A DNA stretch of 64,000 nucleotides from Flavobacteriaceae bacterium (GCA_029248885.1 JAQWIL010000003.1:54403-118402), one strand, 5' to 3'; counted from the first letter of the stretch, positions 47,256 to 57,690 are shown. Notes: generated by a model not told the origin, from the letters alone. Program-made: numbers and translations.

Positions 47256-48596
47256 TTATAATTTTTCTGTAACAATATTTTGATTAATGTGTTGACCAAC
47301 TTTTCTGCCTTGAATAACACCCTGGTCAATAGCCATACGATAGTGAATTCCGCCATAAAGCCTAGAAATAGCAGCTTCATCTGCAGCTTCTAAAAAAGAA
47401 TCAAAGTGTCTTGCGGGTAATCCGTATCTAACTTCGGTTGTATCTAAAAATGGAAATGAATTTCCAAATCGTTTTGTCAGAACTTCAGCAGATGCTGTTG
47501 ATATTACGGAATGCCCACTTGTATACTCTGGGAAAGGGGGTGTTTGTAACACTGGCAACCAATCCTCATCATAGTATTTGTTGATGAGTGTTTCTGGACG
47601 AACAACTAAGGTTTTCCATTTTTCATCCCAGCAACTGATAAAGGCATCAAATAATGCGATACTGACTTCAGCAAATGCAGCCACAGTTTCTGTAAAGTCA
47701 CTATTATCTTTCTTTGAAGCAATTGATGTGATTCCAATCCAGTGACCTCCAGGTGTAATTTTTTTTGTTGCAAACATTGCATGTCCTTTATGGTAAGTCA
47801 CATAAGGGTTGCAATCCCAAAAATTTGCGATATCAAGTTGTTGTGTACTGAGTGTAGTACCCACCTCATAAACTTCAAACAACTGTTTTTGAAAAGGGCT
47901 TCCTTTGGTGAGATCAAATTTAAGAGGAGGCTTTGGACTGAATTGGGAAGAACTATCAATTACCAATGTTCGGATTTGGTTCCAATTTGGTTCGATCCCG
48001 TCCATGTAATCGGGTGGGGTAGGCTTCCAATAGTTGTCCTCTTCAAGTACAGTGTATTTTGGAAATGTTCTCGTCTGGTGGTAGTTGTCCTTTTTTGCCC
48101 ATTCTAAAATATGCGCAGATACGATTTCAGAATATTTCATCGAATTTTTTCTAATCCTACGAGAAACAGATAGATCAATCAAACGTTTGTCAAACTGTTT
48201 TTGAAAATCAGTCATTTTGTCCTCAGAAAAAATTAAAGTTTTACCAACAATATTGTATGTGTATATGGCTGCTAAATAAGGATTAACATTTTCTGGGATT
48301 TTTGGACTTTCGGTTAAACCATTCAGTTGTCCAGCCAATGATTGATACCTATCAGGAAAGGCACTTGCAATCACTTCATATGCAGCAATACTAGGATAGA
48401 CATATACCCGAGAGGCAACAGGAGGCGAAAAAATATCATAAACTGAAATATCAGTGAGATTTTGAACGACCTCACGAAAAATATCAGGATTTTCAAGTTC
48501 CTTGTACTTTGTAGTTGTAGGGGTACAGGAAAGAAATAAGCTGCCAATAGAGAAAGCATAAAAATAAAAAAGTTGAAATCTTTTGAAGCAAATCAT
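47256..48596 (-). CDS. Vanadium-dependent haloperoxidase-type PAP2 lipoprotein
   Basis: 446 residues with lipoprotein signal SIGSLFLSC. All vanadate/phosphate-binding motifs are present: KWKTLVVRP (KxxxxxxRP), EYTSGHS (PSGH type with Thr) and SRLYGGIHY (SRxxxxxH). These fit vanadium-dependent haloperoxidases and the related acid phosphatases. It is outside the inner membrane. It is the last gene of the CRTAC1-type operon. Halide oxidation cannot be separated from phosphatase activity by sequence alone. Confidence 0.85.
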   Translation of the reverse strand: MICFKRFQLFYFYAFSIGSLFLSCTPTTTKYKELENPDIFREVVQNLTDISVYDIFSPPVASRVYVYPSIAAYEVIASAFPDRYQSLAGQLNGLTESPKIPENVNPYLAAIYTYNIVGKTLIFSEDKMTDFQKQFDKRLIDLSVSRRIRKNSMKYSEIVSAHILEWAKKDNYHQTRTFPKYTVLEEDNYWKPTPPDYMDGIEPNWNQIRTLVIDSSSQFSPKPPLKFDLTKGSPFQKQLFEVYEVGTTLSTQQLDIANFWDCNPYVTYHKGHAMFATKKITPGGHWIGITSIASKKDNSDFTETVAAFAEVSIALFDAFISCWDEKWKTLVVRPETLINKYYDEDWLPVLQTPPFPEYTSGHSVISTASAEVLTKRFGNSFPFLDTTEVRYGLPARHFDSFLEAADEAAISRLYGGIHYRMAIDQGVIQGRKVGQHINQNIVTEKL

Positions 48597-48605
48597 GACT
48601 ATTTT

Positions 48606-49481
48606 TTAAAAATACAATTTGGAGTGCCATTCCTTATCATCTTTTCCAGAAAAAGGGCTGTCCAAAAACTCTTCAACGATAGGGTATTTTATTTCTTTAT
48701 TATCAAGCTTTAATGAATCATAAAGATGAGCCCAATATCGATAAGTTGAAGCAAAGTTACCATAAAAATCAATTGAAGTTGTACCAATACTTGGTTGTTT
48801 TTTGTAGAAGTAATCTTCTGGCAATGCCTTTTGTTTTAATCGATGATTTACTGGGAAACAAAAAGAATATGAAAAGGATTGTTCTAAGAAGTTGATTGAA
48901 CTGATATATAAGCGTGGAGATCGATTGCTGACGTTTTGCGCATAATATGCTAAATGATCGACGTGTTCGTTCATCATTCTTGGCTTTTCTTTAAATGTCG
49001 ACTTTAAATCAACACACAAACAATCTGAGCCGTTTAACTGTCCATTTTTGGGTGTTGCCCAATCAAATGATTCAATGTCCTCATTCAGTTCTTTATAGAT
49101 GTCCTTTATTCTTGTTAGGGTTGAGTCAAATAAGTCTGCGTTTAAAACTAGAATTTTTAATTTTTCTATCCATTGGTTCTCTGTAAAAATAATTTTGATT
49201 TTTATCTCAGAAATTTCGCCGTCATATTCGATTTCCCAAAATAGATTAATATCCTGTTCGTTTTCAGTCTCAATGACTTGTGTCATATGTAATTTATCTT
49301 GCCATTCTTCTGTTTCAATCACATTTTGGTGAACAAAACTATAAATAGAAAGGGGTGAGTGTTCACTTTTGAATTTAACTAAATACGCATATGGAAGAAA
49401 AAACAGATAAATCGATAGCCCAACCAAGGCTCCTAATCCAAGAAATATAAAAGATTGCTTGATGTTTAGATTCATAGTCAT
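48606..49481 (-). CDS. Membrane-anchored protein with GyrI-like effector-binding domain
   Basis: About 290 residues. One N-terminal hydrophobic helix (about 10-32) anchors the protein, and the rest should be periplasmic. The C-terminal end (FYGNFASTYRYWAHLYDSL, VEEFLDSPFSGKDDKEW) resembles the GyrI-like small-molecule-binding fold of AraC-type activators, but no DNA-binding domain is present. Function not recognised. It lies between the FG-GAP lipoproteins and the haloperoxidase gene with gaps of five and nine bases, so it is in their operon. Two Met starts two codons apart are possible. Confidence 0.6.
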   Translation of the reverse strand: MTMNLNIKQSFIFLGLGALVGLSIYLFFLPYAYLVKFKSEHSPLSIYSFVHQNVIETEEWQDKLHMTQVIETENEQDINLFWEIEYDGEISEIKIKIIFTENQWIEKLKILVLNADLFDSTLTRIKDIYKELNEDIESFDWATPKNGQLNGSDCLCVDLKSTFKEKPRMMNEHVDHLAYYAQNVSNRSPRLYISSINFLEQSFSYSFCFPVNHRLKQKALPEDYFYKKQPSIGTTSIDFYGNFASTYRYWAHLYDSLKLDNKEIKYPIVEEFLDSPFSGKDDKEWHSKLYF

Positions 49482-49486
49482 AGAAG

Positions 49487-52400
49487 TTAGAAATTGAAAA
49501 ATTTGGTTTTTTGATTTACGATTCCTAAAATCAATAGATTTTTTCCATCAATTTTTACAGTCTCCAAATCGTTTAAGTCTTGATGAATCAGATCGATGCC
49601 AAGCAGATGTAACATTTCAAACTCTTCTGAAGAGCGTAAAAGAAAATGTTTTTGTGATTGCCAGAGCCCTTGATATGGTGGTAAATCCGATTTTGAACCA
49701 GTCAATATTAAATGATCGATATTTTTGATTGTCAGGGGTTTTATCTTGGTGATTGGTCCCCATTGGAATTCTGTTGGTAAAGGGTTAAAAGTAAAACGGT
49801 TTCCAGACAATTTAAAATATCCGTTTTGCAACTCGTCAACAATGTATTGATCAGCACGTGACAATAATGACGTTCCGAAAATTTCTTCAATTGTTTTTCC
49901 TGCAAAGTCTGCATATGTACTAAATTTTTTTCGAATCAATTCAGGCATTTGACCTTGCATTTTGTCTTTAGAATCAATCGTGTAATAATCTCCATTTTTG
50001 GCAATTGCAACAATGCTTTCGGTCTGTCCATTCGAATCAAAATCATTAACATACATTTTCAACGGATATGATTTTGAAGCTGAAAATTTAGTATTGAGAC
50101 CAACATTCCCGACAATTATTTCTTTTATCCCGTCCTGATCAATATCAAATAGTTCTATAGATTGCCAAAGGCCTTTAGGGGTATCTGAAAAAAGTTTTTT
50201 GGTACTGTCAACGAGATTGCCTTTGTCATTTTCAAATATTTTCACTTCCGACCACTCTGAAACAATGATAAGATCTTTGTCTGCATCATTATCAAAATCA
50301 AAAAGTATGGCATCTGTCACCATACCAACCTGTGTAATGGGATGATCACTAGCGATTGATAGCTTGCTATTTTCATTGATTAGTAAAAATGATTCAGGCG
50401 CCTTACCAAATGATTTTGTAGTTGATCTCGATCCTACAAAATAATCTTGATCACCGTCACCATCAAAATCACTTGACACAACAACTGATCCGTTGTGAAA
50501 ATATTCAGGTAGGATACTTTGGCTTAAACTAAAATTTCCATTGCCATCGTTGATATACACTCTGTCTTTATTGTAATTTGACTTGCCCTGAAATTCACCA
50601 CCCCCAGAAACAACAAACAAGTCCAAGTCATCGTCATTATCAATGTCAGTGAAAATGGCATCTGTATCTTCATGCTTTTTTTCATTTTCAAAAGCATGGG
50701 TTGTTTTCAAATATGAATTGTCACTAGAACTGATATACAAAACCGATGTGTATCCTTTTGTACCCCCAAAAAACATATCATCTTTTCCATCGTTATTCAC
50801 ATCACCGATTGCAATTGGAGTTCCTTCTTGTGTCACGCCATAGGGCATTAATTTCTCACGATTAAATTCTGGAAAACTTTTTTCAGTATTAATATGGTCG
50901 ATTTGGGCAATATTTTGCTCGACAAATAGGTCATTCTTTAATCTGAATTCTTTGGTTGCTGGTTGGATTGCATTGTTGTAGTCAAAAACCAGTAGATTTT
51001 GGTTCTTCATATCGTATAGTCGCTCTTCTTTATTATCTGGCCAAATGACAGTGATTGAATCGACTTCGCTTTCACCTATACCAATATGAATGTTGTGGGG
51101 AAAGCTTGATAAAAAACCTCGAGTTGGATGTAATTGCTCATAAAATACTTTTCCGTTTACATATGCGTATACTTTTGTTCCAATCCCAAATCTGTTTTTT
51201 GTGTTACCCACAAATTTTATTTTCAAAGCGTTGTTCGCATTTCCTTTATTTTCTAAAACAGTAGACGTTGCATTGATATTATTAAACACCAAATCAAGGT
51301 CTCCATCGTTGTCTAAATCGGCTGTTACTAAACCATTACTCAGGCCAGCTTTTTGTCGAATCCAAGTGCTACTTACATCCTTAAATCGAAGATCTTCATT
51401 TCCTTTAAAAAAATAATTTTTAACGTCACCTCTTGGCATTTTTTCTAGAGCCATGTTATCGACTAGGCGTGTATTATTAATTTTGTTTCTAATTTGTTCA
51501 GATGATACATATTTGATGTAGTCCGCATCATTGGGTCTTCTGTAAATTCCATTTGATATGACAAGGTCTTTTTGGCCGTCGTTATCAAAATCTGCAAACA
51601 CGGGCGCCCAACTCCAGTCTGTTGCAGAAATATTAGCGAGGAGTCCAATTTCCAAAAATTTGCCTTTGCCAGTATTGATTTGCAAATGGTTTCGTGGAAA
51701 TTGATCATTGTAACCTAAAGAACGTCGACTTATTAAAGAGTTGTAATTGATTTCGCCTAAAGAGTTTTTTAGTATTTTTTCATCTTCAGGTAACATATCA
51801 AGCGTAATGATATCTGCTAATCCATCATGGTTGATGTCAGAAATATCGTTCCCCATTGAAAATTGACTAGTTTGACTCAAGCTTTCGTGTGACATTTCAG
51901 TAAATGTTCCGTCTTTCTGGTTGATGTAGAGATAATCGTCTTCGTAGAAATCATTGGAAACATAAATATCATCCCATCCGTCAGCATTTAAATCATGTAT
52001 ACCAACCGCAAGTCCATAGCCAACTTCACCCCCAAATAAGTTGGCCTCTTTTGTTACATCGATAAAGAATCCATCGTCATTTTTAAAAAACTTATCTGAG
52101 CTCATTTCACTAAAACTATCTCTGCGATCGACACCAAAAAAATTACTGGTCTTATGAATCCCATGATTGAGAAGATACATATCGAGATCCCCATCTTTAT
52201 CATAGTCAAAAAATGCAGTAGAGGTCGAGTAGTTTTGAATTGCTAAACCATATGCGGAGGCTTGTTCTTTAAAAGTACCATCCTTTTGATTTATATACAA
52301 CTCATTTTGTCCCATAAATCTGTGGATACCGACAACCGCACAAACATATATATCTAACCATCCATCATTGTTAATATCGACCATTGTAGCTCCAGTGTTC

Positions 52401-52726
52401 CAAGTTGACACACCCTCAATCTTAGCTTTTTTACTAATATCCTCAAATTCTAAATTTCCTTTATTTAGATAGAGTTTGTTTGGGCCAAGGTTTGAAACAA
52501 AATACAAATCCTCCAAGCCATCATTGTTAATGTCTCCAGCAGCAACACCACCACCATTGTAAAAATATAGGTAGTCAAGGATATTTACTTTTTCATTGTC
52601 TTTAACAGCATTAAAAAAATCTATACCAGATTTAGCTGGATCGAGCTCAACAAATACTTGTCCTTCAGGATTACATGATGTGAGGAACAGAACTGAAATA
52701 AAAAATAAAGCCCTATTGTAAAACAT
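49487..52726 (-). CDS. FG-GAP/VCBS-repeat lipoprotein with ASPIC/UnbV domain (CRTAC1-like), copy 1
   Basis: 1079 residues, lipoprotein signal SVLFLTSC. Calcium-binding propeller blades recur through both halves (GDINNDGLEDLYFV, DINNDGWLDIYVC, DLDNDGDLDLVFNN, SDFDGDGDQDYFVG). Between the two propellers, at about 490-585, lies an ASPIC/UnbV domain (GFLSSFPHNIHIGIGE, VDSITVIWPDN). Such surface proteins frequently stand beside SusC/SusD pairs in marine Bacteroidota and may hold ligands or partner proteins; their exact function is unknown. The start overlaps the end of the paralogous gene upstream by 14 bases. Confidence 0.85.
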   Translation of the reverse strand: MFYNRALFFISVLFLTSCNPEGQVFVELDPAKSGIDFFNAVKDNEKVNILDYLYFYNGGGVAAGDINNDGLEDLYFVSNLGPNKLYLNKGNLEFEDISKKAKIEGVSTWNTGATMVDINNDGWLDIYVCAVVGIHRFMGQNELYINQKDGTFKEQASAYGLAIQNYSTSTAFFDYDKDGDLDMYLLNHGIHKTSNFFGVDRRDSFSEMSSDKFFKNDDGFFIDVTKEANLFGGEVGYGLAVGIHDLNADGWDDIYVSNDFYEDDYLYINQKDGTFTEMSHESLSQTSQFSMGNDISDINHDGLADIITLDMLPEDEKILKNSLGEINYNSLISRRSLGYNDQFPRNHLQINTGKGKFLEIGLLANISATDWSWAPVFADFDNDGQKDLVISNGIYRRPNDADYIKYVSSEQIRNKINNTRLVDNMALEKMPRGDVKNYFFKGNEDLRFKDVSSTWIRQKAGLSNGLVTADLDNDGDLDLVFNNINATSTVLENKGNANNALKIKFVGNTKNRFGIGTKVYAYVNGKVFYEQLHPTRGFLSSFPHNIHIGIGESEVDSITVIWPDNKEERLYDMKNQNLLVFDYNNAIQPATKEFRLKNDLFVEQNIAQIDHINTEKSFPEFNREKLMPYGVTQEGTPIAIGDVNNDGKDDMFFGGTKGYTSVLYISSSDNSYLKTTHAFENEKKHEDTDAIFTDIDNDDDLDLFVVSGGGEFQGKSNYNKDRVYINDGNGNFSLSQSILPEYFHNGSVVVSSDFDGDGDQDYFVGSRSTTKSFGKAPESFLLINENSKLSIASDHPITQVGMVTDAILFDFDNDADKDLIIVSEWSEVKIFENDKGNLVDSTKKLFSDTPKGLWQSIELFDIDQDGIKEIIVGNVGLNTKFSASKSYPLKMYVNDFDSNGQTESIVAIAKNGDYYTIDSKDKMQGQMPELIRKKFSTYADFAGKTIEEIFGTSLLSRADQYIVDELQNGYFKLSGNRFTFNPLPTEFQWGPITKIKPLTIKNIDHLILTGSKSDLPPYQGLWQSQKHFLLRSSEEFEMLHLLGIDLIHQDLNDLETVKIDGKNLLILGIVNQKTKFFNF

Positions 52727-55700
52727 AAAATATAGGATTTTGATTATTGATTCCGAGTAAATAACCTATATGGTTTTTCATATTGATTTTCACGGATGAT
52801 CGAACAGTCCCCTTTAATGGTAACCCTGATTTTTTTACTGGCACAAAAGAAAATTTTCCATCTCCATTACCTAAAAGTAGAGATGCAAATCCACTGTCAA
52901 GTTTTGAGAACTGTGGCTTGAGATTATCTTCCCCACCAGCAAGTATCAAATCTAAATTACCATCATTATTGAAGTCATCAACTATTCCTGTATTTACTGA
53001 ATTCCATTGGACTTCATTTGGAAGGGGCGTTATTGAAAAATCAAAATTACCGCTATTTAGAGCAACCACACTTCTTGATTCATTTACCTCTTTGATGATT
53101 GACTCATTGACTTTTTCTTTAGAAAACAAACCATAGATGTCTTTTTTTGCATATTCTGAGAACTTGAGATTTGTTTTTTTCAAAAATGTAAGTTGAGAAA
53201 TTAACTCGCTTTTGATATGTATTGGCTTATCAATTCCATCAAAGTCTCTCGTATGAATCTGTTCTAGGGTTCCGTTATCATCAAAGTCATTGATATACAT
53301 ACGAGCTGGAGCCTCTTCAGTTCCAGTATAGACGGAATTTAGGCCTTTATTACCAAGAACAATGTCAATTGTGCCATCGTTGTTAAAATCACCATTTAAT
53401 ATTTCATCCCACCAGCCGTTCAATTTGTCTAAAGCTGTTGCTTTTTTCTCGAAATACACGCCATTAAAGGAATAAACTACTGGTGACATCCATGAGCCAA
53501 CAATGATGAGTTCTTTTTGGTTATCGCCAGAAAGATCAATCCATTCTGCATCTGTTATCATTCCTAGTTCATTGAAATCGTATGCTTTGAGATCGGTTAC
53601 ATTTTCAAAAACCCCGTTACCATTATTTTGTAATAAAACAGAATTTGGATTAACCCCATACAGTCCCGATATCGATCGGTTTCCAATAAACAGATCGATG
53701 GCACCATCTCCATTAAAATCATGAGGAGCAATAACACTTGTATTGGAGATATAATTTGGCAAAGCCATACTATCGTATGAAAACGTACCATTTCCATCAT
53801 TTAAATATACCCGATCTTGAATTAGAGAATTAGGTAAAGTTGGATTATTCCCACCTGATCCCACAACTAAATCTTGATCACCATCGCTGTCAATGTCAAT
53901 AAAAATAGCTGTGGTGTCCTCGTAGGGATTGGTGGTAATTAAAAAAGACTGTTCAGTATTGACAAAAACTCCAGGTTTGTTTTGTAAAATGAGTTGTGAA
54001 ATATCGCCTCTACTGCCGCCAATGTAGATGTCGTCTAGTCCATTTTTATCAACATCAGCAATGGCAATTGCAGGCCCTTCTCTCGATATCATTTTGGATA
54101 CAAGCTGCTCATAGTTATAATCGACAAAATTATCTTCATTATGCTTTTTGGCAGGAAGGTTTTGTGTTGTAAAAAGTGTTTTTCTTTTTTCTTTAGGATT
54201 TTGGTCAGTTATAGAATTTTCTTTTTGAATAAACTGTAGACTGTTAATCGAAGGGGAGTAAGTTAGGGTTCTGGATTGATCAGGCCACACAACTTCAATT
54301 GAGTCTACAATTTCAGCGTCTCCAAGTCCTACAGTTAGTGTGTATTCAACAGAAGATTGAAATCCTTTAGTTGGTATAAGCTCATTATAAATGTGTTTAT
54401 TGCTGTAGTATACACTAACTTTCGCTCCAATAGCGTTAATATTTTCCTCATCTCCTTCAAGTCTAATTTTAACATAGTTCCCACCCCTTTCAGATGACTT
54501 ATTCTTATAAACCATTATGGGTTCATTAACATTATTTATTACTAAATCTAAATCTCCGTCATTGTCCAAATCTCCGTACGCTGCGCCATTTGAGAAAGTT
54601 GGTTTTTCAAATCCCCAGTTTGTGGTTTGATTGGTAAATTTTAGGTTTTTGTTGTTTTGAAAAGCATAATTTGGAATTGGTCTAGAGGGCATTTGTTTTA
54701 CGATATTTTCAACTTCTTCTTTTTTTCCTGTGAGTACCATTTTTTGAATCACATCATTAGCAAAGAAATTCATAAAGTCTTGATTGGTAAGCTCATGATA
54801 TATTCCATTGCAAACAAAAATATCTTTGTAGCCGTCATTATCCATGTCAAACAGTAATGCACCCCAACTCCAATCTGTAGCCTCAACGCCCGCAAAACAT
54901 GAAATTTCTGAAAATGAATTTCCCTCGTTATTGAATTGCAATGTATTTTGCATAAATTGATGGTAAAATTCTTTTCCAAGCTTTAGGCGATATGTATCAA
55001 AGCTTTCAAATAATGTTGTTTCTTTAAGTCTTTGATCTCCCTCGGGTAACATATCGGTTACATAAATTTCAACATAACCATCATTGTTAAGATCCGCCAT
55101 GTCTGCACCCATCGAAGAGTGACTTAGGTGACTAACCATTTCTTGGACTTCTTCATTGAATGTACCATCTCCTTGATTCATATATAGATAATCTCTCTCA
55201 TAAAAATCATTTGAAACGTAGATGTCTACATATCCATCTTTATCGACATCACCAAGTGTTACACCAAGCCCAAAACCAATGAGACTCCCATATATCCCAG
55301 ATTCTTCAGAAACGTCGGTGAAAAAATTATTATCATTTCGTAACAATTTGTCTCCACCACCTTTAAGGTAACTCGGAACATCCCAATTAATGTCTCTTAG
55401 GCCTCTTTTATCATTATAATTCAATGAAGTAATAGGGATAAAACTATTATTTAGAATATATACATCCAGGTCACCGTCTAAATCATAATCAAAAAAAGCA
55501 GCATGAGTAGTAATCCCACTATCTGCTAAGTTATATGATTCAGCTTCTTCGGTAAAGGTGCCATCACCATTATTGATAAATAACTCATTGTCTTGTTCAT
55601 CACCACTTACAATTCCAGCATTACAAACATAAATATCTAAGAAACCGTCTGAATTAATATCAACCATAACAACTCCTGTGGACCATTGCTTTGTGCCTGC

Positions 55701-56030
55701 AACCCCTGCACTTTCTGTTATATCTTCGAACTTAAAATCCCCTTTATTTAGATAAAGCTTATTAGGGCCTCTATTAATTGTTAGGTATACATCGGCCAAT
55801 CCATCGTTATTAACATCACCAATGCTAACGCCACCTCCATTGTAAAAGTTTCTGTATCTAAAAACATGAAGGTCTCTAGTGGTTTCTATTTCGTTAATGA
55901 TGTTTATTCCAGTTGATTGATTATCAAGAAGCTCAAACAAAGAATTTTTATTGCTCGAATTGTTACATGAAAAGAGCAAAATGATAAAAAATAAGCTAAA
56001 TAATTGCTTGAAAACACGTAGGTTAATCAT
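52713..56030 (-). CDS. FG-GAP/VCBS-repeat lipoprotein with ASPIC/UnbV domain, copy 2
   Basis: 1105 residues, lipoprotein signal IILLFSC. It has the same order as its neighbour: N-terminal propeller with GDVNNDGLADVYLT and DINSDGFLDIYVC, a central ASPIC/UnbV domain (GFQSSVEYTLTVGLGD, VDSIEVVWPDQS), and a second propeller with GDFNNDGTIDIVLG and DDFNNDGNLDLILAGG. The two paralogues have diverged clearly, so the duplication is old. It is the first gene of its operon and follows the susCD terminator. Confidence 0.85.
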   Translation of the reverse strand: MINLRVFKQLFSLFFIILLFSCNNSSNKNSLFELLDNQSTGINIINEIETTRDLHVFRYRNFYNGGGVSIGDVNNDGLADVYLTINRGPNKLYLNKGDFKFEDITESAGVAGTKQWSTGVVMVDINSDGFLDIYVCNAGIVSGDEQDNELFINNGDGTFTEEAESYNLADSGITTHAAFFDYDLDGDLDVYILNNSFIPITSLNYNDKRGLRDINWDVPSYLKGGGDKLLRNDNNFFTDVSEESGIYGSLIGFGLGVTLGDVDKDGYVDIYVSNDFYERDYLYMNQGDGTFNEEVQEMVSHLSHSSMGADMADLNNDGYVEIYVTDMLPEGDQRLKETTLFESFDTYRLKLGKEFYHQFMQNTLQFNNEGNSFSEISCFAGVEATDWSWGALLFDMDNDGYKDIFVCNGIYHELTNQDFMNFFANDVIQKMVLTGKKEEVENIVKQMPSRPIPNYAFQNNKNLKFTNQTTNWGFEKPTFSNGAAYGDLDNDGDLDLVINNVNEPIMVYKNKSSERGGNYVKIRLEGDEENINAIGAKVSVYYSNKHIYNELIPTKGFQSSVEYTLTVGLGDAEIVDSIEVVWPDQSRTLTYSPSINSLQFIQKENSITDQNPKEKRKTLFTTQNLPAKKHNEDNFVDYNYEQLVSKMISREGPAIAIADVDKNGLDDIYIGGSRGDISQLILQNKPGVFVNTEQSFLITTNPYEDTTAIFIDIDSDGDQDLVVGSGGNNPTLPNSLIQDRVYLNDGNGTFSYDSMALPNYISNTSVIAPHDFNGDGAIDLFIGNRSISGLYGVNPNSVLLQNNGNGVFENVTDLKAYDFNELGMITDAEWIDLSGDNQKELIIVGSWMSPVVYSFNGVYFEKKATALDKLNGWWDEILNGDFNNDGTIDIVLGNKGLNSVYTGTEEAPARMYINDFDDNGTLEQIHTRDFDGIDKPIHIKSELISQLTFLKKTNLKFSEYAKKDIYGLFSKEKVNESIIKEVNESRSVVALNSGNFDFSITPLPNEVQWNSVNTGIVDDFNNDGNLDLILAGGEDNLKPQFSKLDSGFASLLLGNGDGKFSFVPVKKSGLPLKGTVRSSVKINMKNHIGYLLGINNQNPIFYVLQ

Positions 56031-56070
56031 TATTATAAAATAAAAATATAACTGTAATTGTTACAAAATT

Positions 56071-56104
56071 AAAAAAGGCAAATTAATCTTAATTTGCCTT
56101 TTTA
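56071..56104. terminator. Bidirectional terminator between susD and the CRTAC1-like genes
   Basis: AAAAGGCAAATT and AATTTGCCTTTT form a 12-bp stem around AATCTT, with A- and T-runs on the outer sides. On the minus strand it ends the susCD transcript soon after the susD stop codon, possibly with partial read-through into the next genes. Confidence 0.85.
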
Positions 56105-56128
56105 TAAAGAAAAATTCTAGGTTATTAA

Positions 56129-57673
56129 TTAATAACCGGGGTTTTGGTCAATGTTTGGATTTAATAATGCATCCGCAGGAAGAGGAAATAAAAGATATTT
56201 AGGATCTGATTCAGCACTTTTAAGTTCTTTAGCACTTAAAAAAGTTCCCCATCTAATCATGTCATTTCTTCTATGTCCTTCAAACCAAAGTTCTCTGGCA
56301 CGCTCAGCATAAACATTATCTAAACTTGTAGTGATAGAACCTAAACCAACACGAGCTCTAACAGCGTCTAAATCAGCTTGAGCATCTCCTCCGGTTCCGC
56401 CTCGTAGAGCTGCTTCAGCACGGAGTAGTAAGGCATCAGCATATCGGAAAATAATCATGTCACTTTCTGGCTCGTTAAAGTTATGTGGCACATATTTGAT
56501 AATTCTGTATCCTGCAGATTCAATAGCCGCTTTATCAGTAACTACAAGAGGAACATCTTTACTGAACACAAGATCTAATCCATTACGATCCTTTACCTTA
56601 TCCGTACCGCCTGGCTTGTAAATTTGTCCTCTCTGAACTCCAATACTATTTCCAGTAGTAGCAGTAAGTTCATCAGTGCTCCAAGTTGCCCTTGGATCAC
56701 TTCCTTCAGCTACACCATTTTCTTGGAAATAATCATAATATTCTCCTAACATTACAGGACCATTCCATCCATCAGGAGTTTGGTTGTAGTGCTGTCCCAT
56801 TCTCCAGTGGTAACTTGTTCCACCAACACTGTCATCTGCACCTTGTTCCTGTTTTAGTGCCCAGATTAATTCTGAAGATTGGTCGTTATCCTTATCAAAG
56901 TTAAACCAGTATGAAGTGCCGTCTGAATCATCTTCTTTTAAAGTTGAAACCATATCATCAATATAATCAATAGCAGCTGTCATATCGGCAGCATCAAAAG
57001 TAAACGTCGTAGCACCTGGTTCTCCAGTAAATACTGCCCTATTCATGTGAAGCTTAGCTAAGAGCATTCTGGCAGCATCCTTATTGGGCTTATCGGCTTG
57101 TCCATCTACTTTTTCAGGTAGATTGGAGAGAGCGTCAGTTGCCATTGTAACTGCTTCAGCAAATGCTTCAGAACGACTATATACTGATGCATCTTGTGTC
57201 ATATCAGTATAATCAGCTCTGTAAGGCACTACTCCAAATTTATCAATCATTTGATAATAAAAATAAGCCTTCATAAACTTAGCGGCAGCGTGATCAGCAC
57301 TTTGCCCACTGTCAGACAAAACTAAGTCAGCTTTGTAAATACCTGTCATAAAGATATTATATGATCCCGCTGTCCATGGGTGGTCTGATCCTAGAGTGTG
57401 CGTATGCATTTGTCTAAGAACTGCATTATCATCCCAGTCACCACCACGAGTAGGACCTGCCATAGCATCACCAGGCATTTCTTGTATACCAAGATGCCTT
57501 GCCCATTCATTGTGGAAAGCAGCAACTTCATTTAATACCCCTCTAAGATCCGCTGATGCAGATCCAGAACCGGTAGGGACCACCCCATCAAGAGCTTGCT
57601 CTTCCAAGTCAGTACAAGACACTATAGAAAGAGTAACTATAATTGTTGTAATGTAATTTATTAAATTTTTCAT
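56129..57673 (-). CDS. SusD/RagB-family glycan-binding lipoprotein
   Basis: 514 residues, lipoprotein signal TLSIVSC. The helical TPR-like core has typical SusD segments: YNIFMTGIYKADLVLSD, AAAKFMKAYFYYQMIDKFG with GVVPYR, and near the end DMIIFRYADALLLRAEAA, ARELWFEGHRRNDMIRWG and LFPLPADALLNPN. It is the surface lid on the SusC transporter encoded directly upstream, and it binds the incoming oligosaccharide or other ligand. The glycan specificity cannot be told from sequence. Confidence 0.93.
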   Translation of the reverse strand: MKNLINYITTIIVTLSIVSCTDLEEQALDGVVPTGSGSASADLRGVLNEVAAFHNEWARHLGIQEMPGDAMAGPTRGGDWDDNAVLRQMHTHTLGSDHPWTAGSYNIFMTGIYKADLVLSDSGQSADHAAAKFMKAYFYYQMIDKFGVVPYRADYTDMTQDASVYSRSEAFAEAVTMATDALSNLPEKVDGQADKPNKDAARMLLAKLHMNRAVFTGEPGATTFTFDAADMTAAIDYIDDMVSTLKEDDSDGTSYWFNFDKDNDQSSELIWALKQEQGADDSVGGTSYHWRMGQHYNQTPDGWNGPVMLGEYYDYFQENGVAEGSDPRATWSTDELTATTGNSIGVQRGQIYKPGGTDKVKDRNGLDLVFSKDVPLVVTDKAAIESAGYRIIKYVPHNFNEPESDMIIFRYADALLLRAEAALRGGTGGDAQADLDAVRARVGLGSITTSLDNVYAERARELWFEGHRRNDMIRWGTFLSAKELKSAESDPKYLLFPLPADALLNPNIDQNPGY

Positions 57674-57690
57674 TGTAAATAATTTTATTT

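Noticed and set aside
47221..47260. Intrinsic terminator after the haloperoxidase gene
   Set aside because: TATAACCT/AGGTTATA pairs, but on the minus strand no T tract follows and the stem contains the end of the gene; more likely part of the regulatory region beside the LacI operator.
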